Shown: piece after piece, positions 1 through 9,362 of the stretch | Position numbering within the stretch: position 1 is the stretch's first letter | Layout: the number at the start of each line of letters is the position of its first letter | Assembly: GCA_003427395.1 (NCBI GenBank) | Contig: BFEA01000622.1 | Coordinates: 83,555 to 106,781 of the forward strand | DNA: 23,227 nt | Origin: Chara braunii | Taxonomy: Eukaryota; Streptophyta; Charophyceae; Charales; Characeae | Direction: 5' to 3' | The notes under the pieces: model-generated | The model's input: only the letters and a program-made list of their open reading frames with translations | What the model was told of the DNA's origin: nothing | Database searches by the model: none | Position numbers and translations under genes: made by a program

Positions 1-113
1 CGAAGTGACGGGTTGGAGGCTGGAGGCTGGCTGGAGGCTGGAGACGGGGTGGCGGGGCCGATCGTTGGCAGCAGTTCGGCAAGTCGAACTTCGGGCGGTT
101 TCCCGCCCAAATG

Positions 114-266
114 TTCAAAAACTGCGGCCTATCTGGACCGCAGATCTCACGAGATCGACGGCCCAGATAGGCCGCCTGTTTTTGAGCTTTCTGGCGGGCC
201 TACCGGGCCCGGTTTTATTTTTGTCGGGGCCGGGAGGCCTCCACGACCCGCATGGAGGCCTCCCGG
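114..266. repeat. Two strong hairpins in GC-rich DNA
   Basis: Two inverted repeats lie in tandem. The first has perfect 13-bp arms at 124-136 and 163-175, extended outward by imperfect CAAAAAC/GTTTTTG pairing. The second has perfect 14-bp arms at 230-243 and 253-266 (core GGGAGGCCTCCA) with a 9-bp loop. No gene is convincing around them. They could be subterminal hairpins of a transposon end, but no matching end or target duplication was found. Confidence 0.6.
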
Positions 267-780
267 CACCAAAAAAAATTCAAACCCCCCCGTGATCCAC
301 TTGTGCGAAATGCCACCGGGGGGGAACCGGCACTGTCCACCGGCCGGTACTACCGGACCGGTTCCGGTGGGGGAAGGGGGCCCCGGTGGGACCGGAAGTT
401 CAGCCTTGAATTAAACGGCCTGGCTCCACTGCTCACCACGACCGACAGAAAAGGAAAGGAACAAAAAAATAGAAAAAAAAAATTCGAGACAAAGGAATAA
501 ACAAAGGCAGAAAAATACAAATTGACGAAAAAACAACAACTCAAAGTCTTTTTTTTTTGTCGGAAACAAAACAAAAAGAAAAGGAAAAAAAGTAAACAAA
601 ATGACACGCCAGAAGGAAAAGAAAAAAATATATATTCAGTGAAAAAAGATAAATAAATAAAAAACCGTGTAATGACCCGTCCAAACATGGACTGAAACAC
701 ACGGCTGATTCTTGAGTTTTGCCCATAGACTGAATGCCTTGCTGAGTTTCCCACTTGCAACTAAGTCTGTGTGTGCACTC
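267..780. other. Gene-free stretch: GC-rich then A-rich low complexity
   Basis: Positions 267-420 are G/C-rich with repeated CCGG/GGTACC-like words. Positions 430-660 are strongly A-rich on the plus strand, with many A runs. Reading frames crossing this part are low complexity (Phe/Lys-rich) and are not believable proteins. No RNA gene or promoter could be recognised. Confidence 0.5.
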
Positions 781-791
781 TTGCTGGACTG

Positions 792-875
792 CGTGCCTGT
801 CTGAGTGCTGGTTGGCTTGACTGTGTCTGTGGCCGTGCCTGTCTGAGTGCTGGTTGGCTTGAGTGTGTGTGTGGC
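792..875. repeat. 42-bp tandem repeat, two copies
   Basis: The unit starting CGTGCCTGTCTGAGTGCTGG occurs at 792-833 and again at 834-875 with about two substitutions. The surrounding DNA (876-1130) contains nothing else that I can assign. Confidence 0.7.
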
Positions 876-1131
876 CCGCAAGAGCACTTGCTCGTTCATT
901 TGGCCCTCGGGGCCGGTACGTACCTGTGGCCGTGACCTTGAGGGATTGCAGCGGGAAAATACTCAAGTAGCGGGTAGGCAAGTACCGCACCTTGAAGAGG
1001 TAGATGTGCGGGTACTGGAGGCCGAGCAGAAGAAGACAAAAGTGGCATTTTTTAGCGGCCTTGTACTTGTCGGTTAGGTCTAGGCGGGTACCAGTCCAAC
1101 CAGTCTGGGTCTAGGGCCTATGCGGGCAATA

Positions 1132-1593
1132 TTAGAGTCTGTAATGATGTTTCCCTCCGAAAAGGAGGAGGTACAGGTTGCTTGGAAGGCCAAACGGCCT
1201 GGAAGTCACCGCCCGAAAAGGCAAGCAGGCCGCTATATCTCCTAGCCGGGGGAAGAGCCCGGCCTCATTCTCGGTGTGCAAGTTTGGCGACACACTGGTT
1301 GGAGCGCCGGTTGGAGCAGCGCTATCCAGGAGCAGCACTGCTGAGGGAAGGAGAAGGACATGGAGGAGGAAGAAGGACAGGAAGGGGGAGGAGCGCCAGG
1401 GGTACTTACCTGGCTATGGGGCAGCCATCTTCATCACCTTGGTGAGCGCTGCAGCAGGGAGCCCCCAACTGGGGAGAGCTACACTAAGAAGCTTCGAGGC
1501 AGGGTCGGGCATGGCGGCCTGAGCTAGAGCAACCATAGCTGCTTTGGGTTGTCCTTTGGGCATCTGGGCAAGCCCTAGTAGTCCCACAAGCGG
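1132..1593 (-). pseudogene. Weak broken reading frame, unknown product
   Basis: On the minus strand a single frame is open from 1593 down to 1132 except for one TAG at 1414-1416. A possible start is the ATG at 1563. The upstream part is rich in Ala, Pro and Leu, and the downstream part has ordinary composition. A good splice-donor match (CAG|GTAAGT) lies just downstream of the stop, with the intron side beginning at 1409, so the segment could be an exon end and the frame beyond it intron. I do not recognise the protein. The frame could equally be a chance opening in repeated DNA. Confidence 0.22.
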
Positions 1594-1662
1594 TTATCGG
1601 GTAGCTGAAAATTCAGGAATGAAAATTCTGAAGTGAGAGTTTTGGGCAGTCTGAAAATCGTG

Positions 1663-1854
1663 AATGGTCCTGAAGTGGTGAAAGGTCCGAAGACCCTAAA
1701 AACCACCTGTTTAGGCAGGCTGCATCCTAAAGTGGTGAAGGGTGTCCTGAAGTGGTCNAATGGTCCTGAAGTGGTGAAAGGTCCGAAGACCCTAAAAACC
1801 ACCTGTTTAGGCAGGCTGCATCCTAAAGTGGTGAAGGGTGTCCTGAAGTGGTCA
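1663..1854. repeat. 96-bp tandem duplication with an N at the junction
   Basis: Two nearly identical copies (1663-1758 and 1759-1854) carry the words GAAGTGGTGAAAGGTCCGAA and CCACCTGTTTAGGC. The single ambiguous base at 1758 lies at the junction, suggesting that reads from several copies were merged. Confidence 0.85.
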
Positions 1855-1872
1855 AGTGAGAGTTTTGGACAG

Positions 1873-2021
1873 TCTGAAAATCCTGAATGATCATGAAGTG
1901 GTGAAAGGTCCGAAGACCATGAAAACCACCCTTCAACACTTGAGGATGTAGCCGGCCTAAACATGTGGTTTTTAGGGTCTTCGGAGCTTTCACCACTTCA
2001 GGACCATTCAGGATTTTCAGA
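1873..2021. repeat. 57-bp inverted repeat with 35-bp spacer
   Basis: Positions 1873-1929 and 1965-2021 are reverse complements at 52 of 57 positions by my hand alignment. The arm is the same family as the flanking 96-bp direct repeats. A further direct copy follows at about 2024-2085, so the locus has the order direct, direct, direct, inverted, direct. The arrangement resembles a foldback element or a nested rearrangement. Confidence 0.8.
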
Positions 2022-2089
2022 CCTGAATGATCCTGAAGCAGTGAAAGGTCCGAAGACCCTGAAAACCACTTGTTTAGGCAAACTCCATC

Positions 2090-2315
2090 TAGAAGTGGTG
2101 ATGAAAAATACGACTGTTGTTAACCTTCTCTCAGCAGTCCGCCATAGCCTCGACCTATGATGATGCAGGAAGGAGGAGGCGGCCATGGCTATGGTGGACC
2201 TCAAGTGGTACGTGCAGTAGAAGAGGAACTCGGACATTGATTCTGGATCAGCATTCAACATTGTATTATTATTTCTTGTATGAATAAGAGAAGGGGGAGA
2301 TAAGGAGGAGGAGAT
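2090..2315. other. Unassigned DNA before the LTR
   Basis: No credible gene is present. The stretch from about 2250 is purine-rich (GAAGGGGGAGATAAGGAGGA). This could be LTR flank or part of a longer LTR than the one called here. Confidence 0.4.
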
Positions 2316-2505
2316 TGTTGGGCGAAGAAAAAGAGTCTTGTCATTTGTTTATGCTGCTGGTGTACATCATCTTCTTCTTCTTTCTTACTTCTTCTTCTTC
2401 TTCTAATCCTCTCTCTCCTCTCAAGTTCATTCATTTATTTCTGCAATTGGACAACATTGTATTATGTGATAAATGTGAATCTCGAAATTGGCCAGGATTA
2501 TAACA
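2316..2505 (+). mobile_element. Short copia-like LTR (5' copy)
   Basis: The segment begins TGTTGGGCG and ends ATAACA, giving the usual TG...CA ends with a short TGTT/AACA inverted terminus. It is followed after one base by a tRNA-Met-type primer-binding site, which is what fixes its right end. It is about 190 bp long and contains CTT/TTC-rich DNA. No second copy of this LTR is visible in the window and no gag or pol follows recognisably. It is therefore a solo or truncated 5' end, or the end of a small non-autonomous element of TRIM or LARD type. The left edge is less certain than the right. Confidence 0.5.
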
Positions 2506-2506
2506 T

Positions 2507-2520
2507 TGGTATCGGAGCGG
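2507..2520 (+). other. Primer-binding site, initiator tRNA-Met type
   Basis: TGGTATCGGAGC differs by one base from the common plant retrotransposon primer-binding site TGGTATCAGAGC, which is complementary to the 3' end of initiator tRNA-Met. It starts one base after the terminal CA of the LTR, the usual spacing. Confidence 0.6.
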
Positions 2521-2556
2521 ATTCTACTTGCTGGTGAGAGTTGACTTTGGTGCCCT

Positions 2557-2600
2557 AACCCTAACCTAAGTGGTTGAGGGCAGCACTTAGGGTTAGGGTT
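2557..2600. repeat. Hairpin built of telomere-like CCCTAA/TTAGGG words
   Basis: Arms at 2557-2572 and 2584-2600 are reverse complements apart from one extra G, and each contains about one and a half CCCTAA-type units. This is too short to be a telomere tract. Confidence 0.5.
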
Positions 2601-3490
2601 GGTTGGTTAAGGAAGTGGGGCAACGTGGCTAAGGGAAGCTGCCCCACCTGGTTAACTCATGTGGGGTCGACATTGAACCTAACCAGGTTGCTTGAGAGTG
2701 AGATTAGGGTGGCGAGACATTTCGAGGAGACTTCTTGCGGCAATTTGAGAGAGGCGACAGTGAGAGGCACTCGCACCTGGAATCTGATTCAAGGGAGACA
2801 CTTGGCAACTTAAGGGCTGCCCTCAACTAGGCGAGCTTGAGGGTCAGCGGCCAATCAGCATCTACGGACTGCAAGTTGCTACTTTGTTCTTCAGCATCGA
2901 CGGAGGATCCGGCGTTGCACTTTGGTGTTGGAGTCAGACCCTCCTAGGAGATAGGACACTAGTGTAGGGGTAGTGTTAGAGGGGTTAGGAGGATCACATG
3001 AGAGGGGGGTGAGTTCTGTTCATCTCGAAGCTCAAGGCCACTCAGGTAAGTGACGTGCTATGACGAACCACTTTCTATAACCACGCGACTTTCTGTGCGA
3101 AGCTGCTTTGGGGGAACGGGACGGGTTAGTAGGGTGAAGTACGTGGGGATGGGTCGGCTGGGCAAGTTGCATGGATGTCCTCGCTTCCTTTTTTTTTTTT
3201 CGATTTTGTCAAGCCAGTATCGGGAAAAGTCCCGCGTAGGCAATTAGGAGACCGCGCCTTGGCGAGCGCGAGAAATAACTGTTGCCATAACTTCTTTCTT
3301 GTTCTGTTGGGGGTAAGGGGGACAAGAATCTTGGCAACGAACGCGCGGGAATGTCGTCTTCTTTTTCAAAATTTTCTTTCAACTGATGACGAGCCCCTGT
3401 GGGTTCTCGGGACTGTTGAATTCCTTTTTTTGCTTTTCGGAACCTTTTGCTTAATCGGAATTTTCTCTGCAATTCGGATTTAGATAGGAA
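2601..3490. other. Unassigned stretch with one isolated splice-donor match
   Basis: No protein was recognised. Positions 2601-2815 could be degenerate internal sequence of the element whose LTR precedes it. A strong donor match, CTCAG|GTAAGTG, occurs at 3045/3046 on the plus strand. I could not pair it with an exon or an acceptor. Confidence 0.3.
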
Positions 3491-4123
3491 TTTAGGAATT
3501 TTGAAATTTCACTACGCTACGCTTCTTGATCAGCGCGCGCCTTGCCGCAGCGGGAGCAACGCTCTGACTAAACGGCGCCCTTAATCTTGCGTGAAACTGT
3601 ATCCTTTGGCGGGTGCAACTGTAACTGTATCTCTCTCTTCTGGACTCTCTCTTGCCTTTCTTCCCGCCTTCTTCCTTCTTGTTGTGCTTGCATCTTCCCT
3701 CGTTTTTTATAGGCCGAAGCGTTGCATGGCCAGATCGGTGCGTGGAGAGTGGCTGCGACCCCCACGCCGCGGCCTGGCCATGCAGAATGTAGGCACTTCC
3801 ATTCTCTCCCCCTTCCTTCTGTCTTGGGTAGGATCTCAGGTTTCTCGTGCGAGCACGCTTGCTATAAATTTCACAAGCAAGACTGATTCGCTCTCTCAGA
3901 ATTTGGAAGGTTGGTGCGGTCAGTGAGGATCGGCTAACGAGCAAGTTGGAAGGTGAGTAGAAGTGAGTCGGGCGATCTAACGGGCCGGCGCCAAGTAAGC
4001 GGGGTTGACGTGCGGGCCACGATGGACTGTGGCGCACGGGCGAACCTGTCGTGCATGCTTGGGCTAAGCGGAGTGACAACTCGGTGTTGGTGCGAGACGA
4101 CGGACTGTCCGCATCGGAGGTGA
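3491..4123. other. Unassigned stretch
   Basis: Frames open here on either strand are of mixed or low-complexity composition and show no known motif. I see no RNA gene. Confidence 0.3.
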
Positions 4124-4224
<101 letters not shown>

Positions 4225-4664
4225 GGAACAGACGAGTGTGGGATCGTGACCTTTCTTTTTTTCCTTTGCTTTGTATAAAATTTTGGTCTCAGGCGAAAGC
4301 CATCTTTCTTGTCTCCGATTTTTGTGCGATGGTATCACTTGATGTGCAACTCTATTCTCCCTTCTCCTTCCTTGCTGGCGGGTGTGAATTGAACACCTCG
4401 ATTCATTGGATGCGAGTGTCAATTTTGGAAAGTGTGTCTGACTAATGGGGATGCGCGTCGTCTTTGCATAAATGAGTGAGGATCCGATGAATGAATATTC
4501 CACGATCTCACAAGAAACCTGATCACCGAAGAGTTTCGCGCAGTACTCTGGAAGGAATCTGCGGGGATGGGAAACTAATCAGTCTTTTTGTTGCTCTAAG
4601 GGGATCGGTTAGATGATGAATCCGTCGCAGCTTATCGATGCATGAATGGAGGGATTGCCTTATG

Positions 4665-4752
4665 TTATGACTGGAAGTTGTCTTTCTGTTTGATCCAATA
4701 GTTGCATGATTATGACTGGAAGCTTTTTTTTTTTTGATCCAATAGATGCATA
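4665..4752. repeat. 45-bp imperfect tandem duplication
   Basis: The words TTATGACTGGAAG and GATCCAATAG(T/A)TGCAT recur at a distance of 44-45 bp. The second copy is disturbed by a long T run. Confidence 0.65.
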
Positions 4753-4754
4753 AC

Positions 4755-5683
4755 GAACCTTTGGGGAACCACCGGGGCCCCCGAAACGACCCATCAACGG
4801 GAAGCGAGTCTCGCGCACCCGCGTGGAAGTACGATCGCAAAGGCGCGACTTCCACACGCGTCCACCGGACTCGCCCCCGAGGGCCTATGCTGAAATCAAC
4901 CCCCTTTTTATCGGTATGAATGTTGAGATTCCCCTCTACGTTACGGATCGCTAGAGTCTAAGGCATCAACGATTCCGGGAATATTGGGAACAGAAGCGTG
5001 CCTATCAAGCCGCGCGGCCCCAGTCCCGCCTCCCTGAATTCCTTTTTTATGTGGGAACGGAGCGCGTATGCGAATGGGATATTGAACGGGCCTTGAATGC
5101 GATTCCACTCGCACGCACGACACGTCATCGCCGAACCAGGAATCGCCATCATCGAGACCAATCATCCTCCTCGCCTCATTGTAATTCCCTTTCACTGTCT
5201 AACAGCATTCCCCTGGTGTGAGATCATCCCCTACTGGCCGCGAACCCCATGTTCGAAGTGCCAGTAAGATCGCATTTACCGCACGACGAGATTCGTTTGC
5301 CGGACCCGGACTGAGGCGGAACAGCGATCACACAGTCCCCGACTGAGACCAGCCTCGTCGGACTCCGAAGTGTGCTACGAGCAACGCCGATGGCTAACCA
5401 GCCAGCGCGACACTCATAGCGTCCCGAAGGTCCACCAAATCCGAGACCGACCACGACGCCGATACTCACACCGACGGTAGCCTTGTGTCCCGAAGCCCAA
5501 GCTACCGATGCAACTCAGAATTGCCATCTTGCTCAGCTACCCTTGAACTCGCCACAGGAGATCCCAGTTCCGACGTGGGACTCCATTGTAGTCTACAATT
5601 TCCTAAAATCCTTGGCACACCCCTCTTTTGCCCCTTCGGGCCCCCATCCCACTCCGATCAGGAAGTCACGCTGGGCGTGAGGC
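4755..5683. other. Unassigned DNA upstream of gag, possibly LTR or leader
   Basis: No gene is recognised. From its position before the primer-binding-like site at 5684, part of this stretch could be the 5' LTR of the gypsy-type element. No second LTR lies in the window and no TG...CA boundary is obvious, so the LTR cannot be delimited. Confidence 0.3.
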
Positions 5684-5696
5684 TGGTATCGGACAC
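5684..5696 (+). other. Primer-binding-like site upstream of gag
   Basis: TGGTATCGGACAC shares its first ten bases with the primer-binding site at 2507 and lies about 150 bp upstream of the gag start, a plausible leader distance. The bases before it do not end in CA, which weakens the call. Confidence 0.35.
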
Positions 5697-5842
5697 GTGG
5701 CAAGCTCACAGGACTAACAAGAACTCACAGGGAGCTAGCATAGAACGATCTGGCGAACAGGGGACGACCCAGACCACGGAACGCGCCGCAACGCGATCAT
5801 ATAGTAACTAGGAGAAGATCGGCCGCCCGACAGGCGATCAAT

Positions 5843-7889
5843 ATGAATGCCAATCAGCAGAAGCCGAATCATGTCAATCAGACCCTGTTAGATGTAGCCA
5901 ACGATGCAGAGAAACCGTATCTACAAGCACTCCTAGATAGTGTCATCAAAAGAGAACAAGAGATAGAGAACGAGAGGAAGGAATTGCTGCTAAAAAGTCA
6001 GGAGGCCATCTTGGAAGCTGTCCCCTCGCTGACCAAAGAGTAGTGTGGGGAACAACTGCAGTCCATACTTACCGCTATCGTCCAAGTCTGAAGCCTTGAA
6101 GATCATACCACTCAGATTGAAGTTTTCTCAAAATTGTTGAAACTTCCGGAGGATCTAACTGAGATGACCGGCAAGTACTGTGACTTGACGATAGAGCTTG
6201 CTGCGCTACAACAAGCCCAAGCAGCCAACCCTCTTCCTCTACCCCCTGGTTCCGGAGCTGCAATTAAAACTAACTTTGCCCCTCTTACCGTATCTTCTTC
6301 TACTTCTTCCTTGAGTGTCATGGCAAACTCCTCGGGACCTGCAACAGGTGCAGATTCCGCTGTTGCCGTAACAAGCAACGAGGCACGAAATTTTGCAACT
6401 ACTGCAACCCCAAGATCAGAACCAGGAGGTGGTGGTCCCAGCCACGCCGGTCCCTATGTGGATCGAAAAGCGGTGCAAATACCGTCTAAGTATGACGGCA
6501 AAGAAGACGTTCAATCCTGGATCAGCTCCATGAGGGCATGTTTTGAGGTTCTGGGGACTCAACCTGAGATCCAGTCCGTGATCATGAGGATGAATGTTGA
6601 GCCTGTTGTACGGGGCTTCCTAGAGGTCCAAGCTACGCGAGCTGGGGTTCCTAAGATAGAACTGACAAGGTAGCTTAAGGCCACCCCGGTTGCCTCCCTC
6701 GAGGAACTCCTCATTTCCTAATACATGGATCCACACGCTGCGGCAAAGGCAAGGAGCCAGCTTGATCAAATTAAACGCAGCAAGTGGACGGGCTCCATGA
6801 AAAACCTGCAAACCTACCTCAACAAGATGTTTGTCACACCCGGGTTAGAACTGACTGACCAATCTTGCTTGGATGTGGTCAAAGGCGCGGTTCCAACCAG
6901 TTTCACTAATCGCCTTCGCAGGGACTTCATTGGGTACACTGACTGGTTCACTCTTATGAAGGACATAGTCAGTCTTAAGGCTATAGACCTCATTTCCACT
7001 GCAAGCAGCAAAAAGCCCATGCGTGGCATGTGATTCAAAAACAACAGTCGTTTTGCTGTGCATGACCTGCTGGAGGCTGAAGAAGAGGTCGATGCAGATG
7101 AACCCACTCTTGGTGACGACCAAGAACTGGACACTAATATAGTTTCTTCGTTAGCCCATGAGTCTGATGCAAACCAAGAAGAAGAAAAATTCACTGCCTT
7201 TAAAAAGACTGCCAATACAAAGGGACCAAATCGGAATGCAGGGAAGAACTATGTCCAACTTCCCAAGGGAGTCAAGATCCCAACAAAACCAGAGGATGCG
7301 GCCACTAAACCATGGGTCGATCTCCGGATCACTGAAAATGATTGGCGGGGTAGACTCAAGAAGGGGGTATTTCGCTTATGTTGCCAGAAACCGAACAATA
7401 AGGTACAAGATTGCTATAGGCTGCAGGGAAACCAGAACCGGGCGTAGAGTCGACTTCAACATCCTCTACAGCAAGGGAGACTGAATCTGATGAAAATCAG
7501 CAGTCCTCCCTTGAAGCCCAATCATCTGCTGAAGCCAAGGCTGAAGTGTGTAATGTTTTGTATGTCAAGCCTTGGGAGGAGTCTGGGACGATCGACTTCC
7601 ACTACCACTTGGAGCATTGGGCTGAGATGAAACAGCAGCGTGCCCAAGGGACAGTGAAGTTGATCTTCTTCAAACTTATCATAAACCACCGCTATCTCCG
7701 TGTCTTGACTGACTGTGGCGCCACTGCTAACTTTATGTCACCTCATAAGATACGCAAAGTGGGTTTGGGAATGAAGAAAGTGACCTTGCAGGACCCTTCC
7801 TGAACCGAAGTTGGCAACAAAGAAGTTGTCTCTTCTTCGCATGCAGTCAAAGATGTGCGCACTACCTTTGACAAGGACAGAATTGTCAC
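5843..7889 (+). pseudogene. Decayed gag-protease of a Ty3/gypsy-type retrotransposon
   Basis: A continuous reading frame begins at the ATG at 5843. It is interrupted in frame by stops at 6041 (TAG), 6089 (TGA), 6671 (TAG), 6719 (TAA) and 7031 (TGA). A one-base frameshift near 7425-7440 then moves it into the frame of the protease part. Order of parts: an N-terminal coiled-coil-like segment (KREQEIENERKELL), a Ser/Thr/Ala/Pro linker, a capsid-like domain starting at KYDGKEDVQSWISSMRACF (about 6490-7000), a basic region, a degenerate CCHC zinc knuckle near 7374-7420 (first Cys now Arg and the His now Asn), and an aspartic protease motif LTDCGATANF near 7711-7740. Another stop is at 7801. Homology to the protease region fades at about 7889 and no reverse transcriptase, RNase H or integrase follows. 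Gag would package element RNA and the protease would cleave the polyprotein. This copy is certainly dead. Confidence 0.8.
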
Positions 7890-8655
7890 ACTCGTTTTAA
7901 CGGCGTTTTCGTTAAAAATGAACTATTTTGTAAAAAGTGAACATAATGAAATTAACGAAGTAACCGAACAAAAAGTAAACTGTAGAACAAAAAAAATAGG
8001 ATTTTAATATTTCGGCACAATGTAAACCTGGATCAGAGAAGTGTCGAAATGATTAGAATATAAACGAAAAAAATGACATCATATGGGAAGGAAAGAATTG
8101 TGAAATTTGTAAAACCCTTGACACATTCAAACAAAGAGTAACTCTCTAAAATCCAAGACCTTAAGTTGCTTCAAACTATAACAACACCCTTTATATGGAG
8201 ACCGTGGAAGAAAAATTTAATGCAAAAGTCCATTGGCAATTATATTAAAACCAAAGCAGTGTCACTTACATCAGCTCAATGGTGCGTCTATGAACTCTTA
8301 AAATTACACATTGTCAAATTTTTTGTCAAAGTTGACTATAATTGAAATCGACTTCTAGGCACTGCCATATAACACTTGAAAACGATATTCTAAGGCTATC
8401 GACTTGAATCAGATCTAGTACGTAATAGACATATTAATACGATCTGCGTGATAAATTTCATGCTCTCCTCATGTGAATTAGCCAATCTTCTACAGTGTTC
8501 TTCTCATTGTGCCCATCGAACGTGGGGTCTTTGTACTCTACGTAAGTTTCTATGACTTCATACTCTCGCAGCAGAAGACTTCGTACATATGTAATCGCTG
8601 TGTCCACGAGCCCATCCACGAGTGCTTTGAGCGACGGTTGGTCCGTGATACTCCT
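7890..8655. other. AT-rich stretch abutting the gypsy truncation point
   Basis: Base composition changes abruptly at about 7890 from gag-pol-like to AT-rich. The junction carries a hairpin with 8-bp arms TTTTAACG (7895-7902) and CGTTAAAA (7910-7917). No gene is recognised. The stretch is probably the 3' flank or end of the transposon encoded on the minus strand to its right. Confidence 0.45.
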
Positions 8656-9093
8656 TCAAAATGCTTCCCGTCTTCGTTCATCGATGTCATGTGCATTGGA
8701 TATGTTTGCACTTGTAGAATGATCGTTATGAATAAGAAAAGAAATTTTGCAGCGCCCTTGGATACTTAACGCTGCACAGTACAAGGTCATCACCTTGAAG
8801 TCGTTGTGGTAGAACTTCACTGCTGAATAGTACAATTCTGAATACGGTGCGAGCGCTTCTCGCGGATATTCTCTTGTTCCACAACACCTACGACCACAAA
8901 TATACAAACATTGTCGAGGATAATGCTCCCAGCAATCCGGTGCGACATCCACACCTCTGACACTGAGTACTGCACCATCGAAAACCACTTCAGGTGTAAA
9001 AAAGATAGACCCCATATCATGCCATACATTTCTGCCCCACACCATATTGCTTGGCGGCCATCCAGTCGTTGAATGAACCATTCTGCAACACAT
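8656..9093 (-). CDS. Hypothetical minus-strand reading frame
   Basis: An open frame of about 145 codons lies downstream of the transposase-like gene on the same strand. It has ordinary composition with several Trp and Cys residues. I recognise no family and no motif. The nearest upstream DNA (9160-9230) is a duplicate of the tail of the transposase-like gene, so the frame may be a chance opening or a decayed second gene of the same element. Confidence 0.2.
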   Translation of the reverse strand: MCCRMVHSTTGWPPSNMVWGRNVWHDMGSIFFTPEVVFDGAVLSVRGVDVAPDCWEHYPRQCLYICGRRCCGTREYPREALAPYSELYYSAVKFYHNDFKVMTLYCAALSIQGRCKISFLIHNDHSTSANISNAHDIDERRREAF

Positions 9094-9159
9094 GAAATAC
9101 AGAAGCTAAATGACAACTAATTGATACAGCAATACGCTCGAATAAAATATTATTACCTC

Positions 9160-9362
9160 TTCTCAACGACGTACTTAAAGTCTACTAATCTTCATCATCG
9201 GGAAGTAAAAGGCAAGCCAATGCTATATAGTTTAACTATATATGAATGTAAGCTCAATGAAAAGTAAATGGTACACCAACACTTACGAAATAAGGCCTTC
9301 TCAGCGACTTATCCTATTGGTCTTCATCATCGGAAAGTGAAAGACATGCCAAGGCTTTCTCT
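9160..9362. repeat. Duplicated tail of the transposase-like gene
   Basis: DNA around 9190-9225 (CTTCATCATCGGGAAGT...) repeats, with substitutions, the 3' coding end of the minus-strand gene at 9322-9357, at a distance of about 132 bp. A near-palindrome (ATATAGTTTAACTATAT) lies at about 9224-9242 between the copies. Confidence 0.55.

Noticed and set aside
350-990. Minus-strand frames rich in Phe or in Gln-His repeats
   Set aside because: They are explained by the A-rich tract and the 42-bp tandem repeat.
1402-1450. TACTTACCTGGC resembles the 5' end of U1 snRNA
   Set aside because: No U1-70K loop sequence, no Sm site and no U1-like stems follow. It reads better as a splice-donor complement on the minus strand.
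2553-2600. Interstitial telomere
   Set aside because: Fewer than three telomere-like units per arm, and the inverted arrangement suggests a small hairpin.
5485-5811. Plus-strand frame just upstream of gag
   Set aside because: No motif. It lies in the expected LTR or leader of the retroelement and spans the primer-binding-like site.
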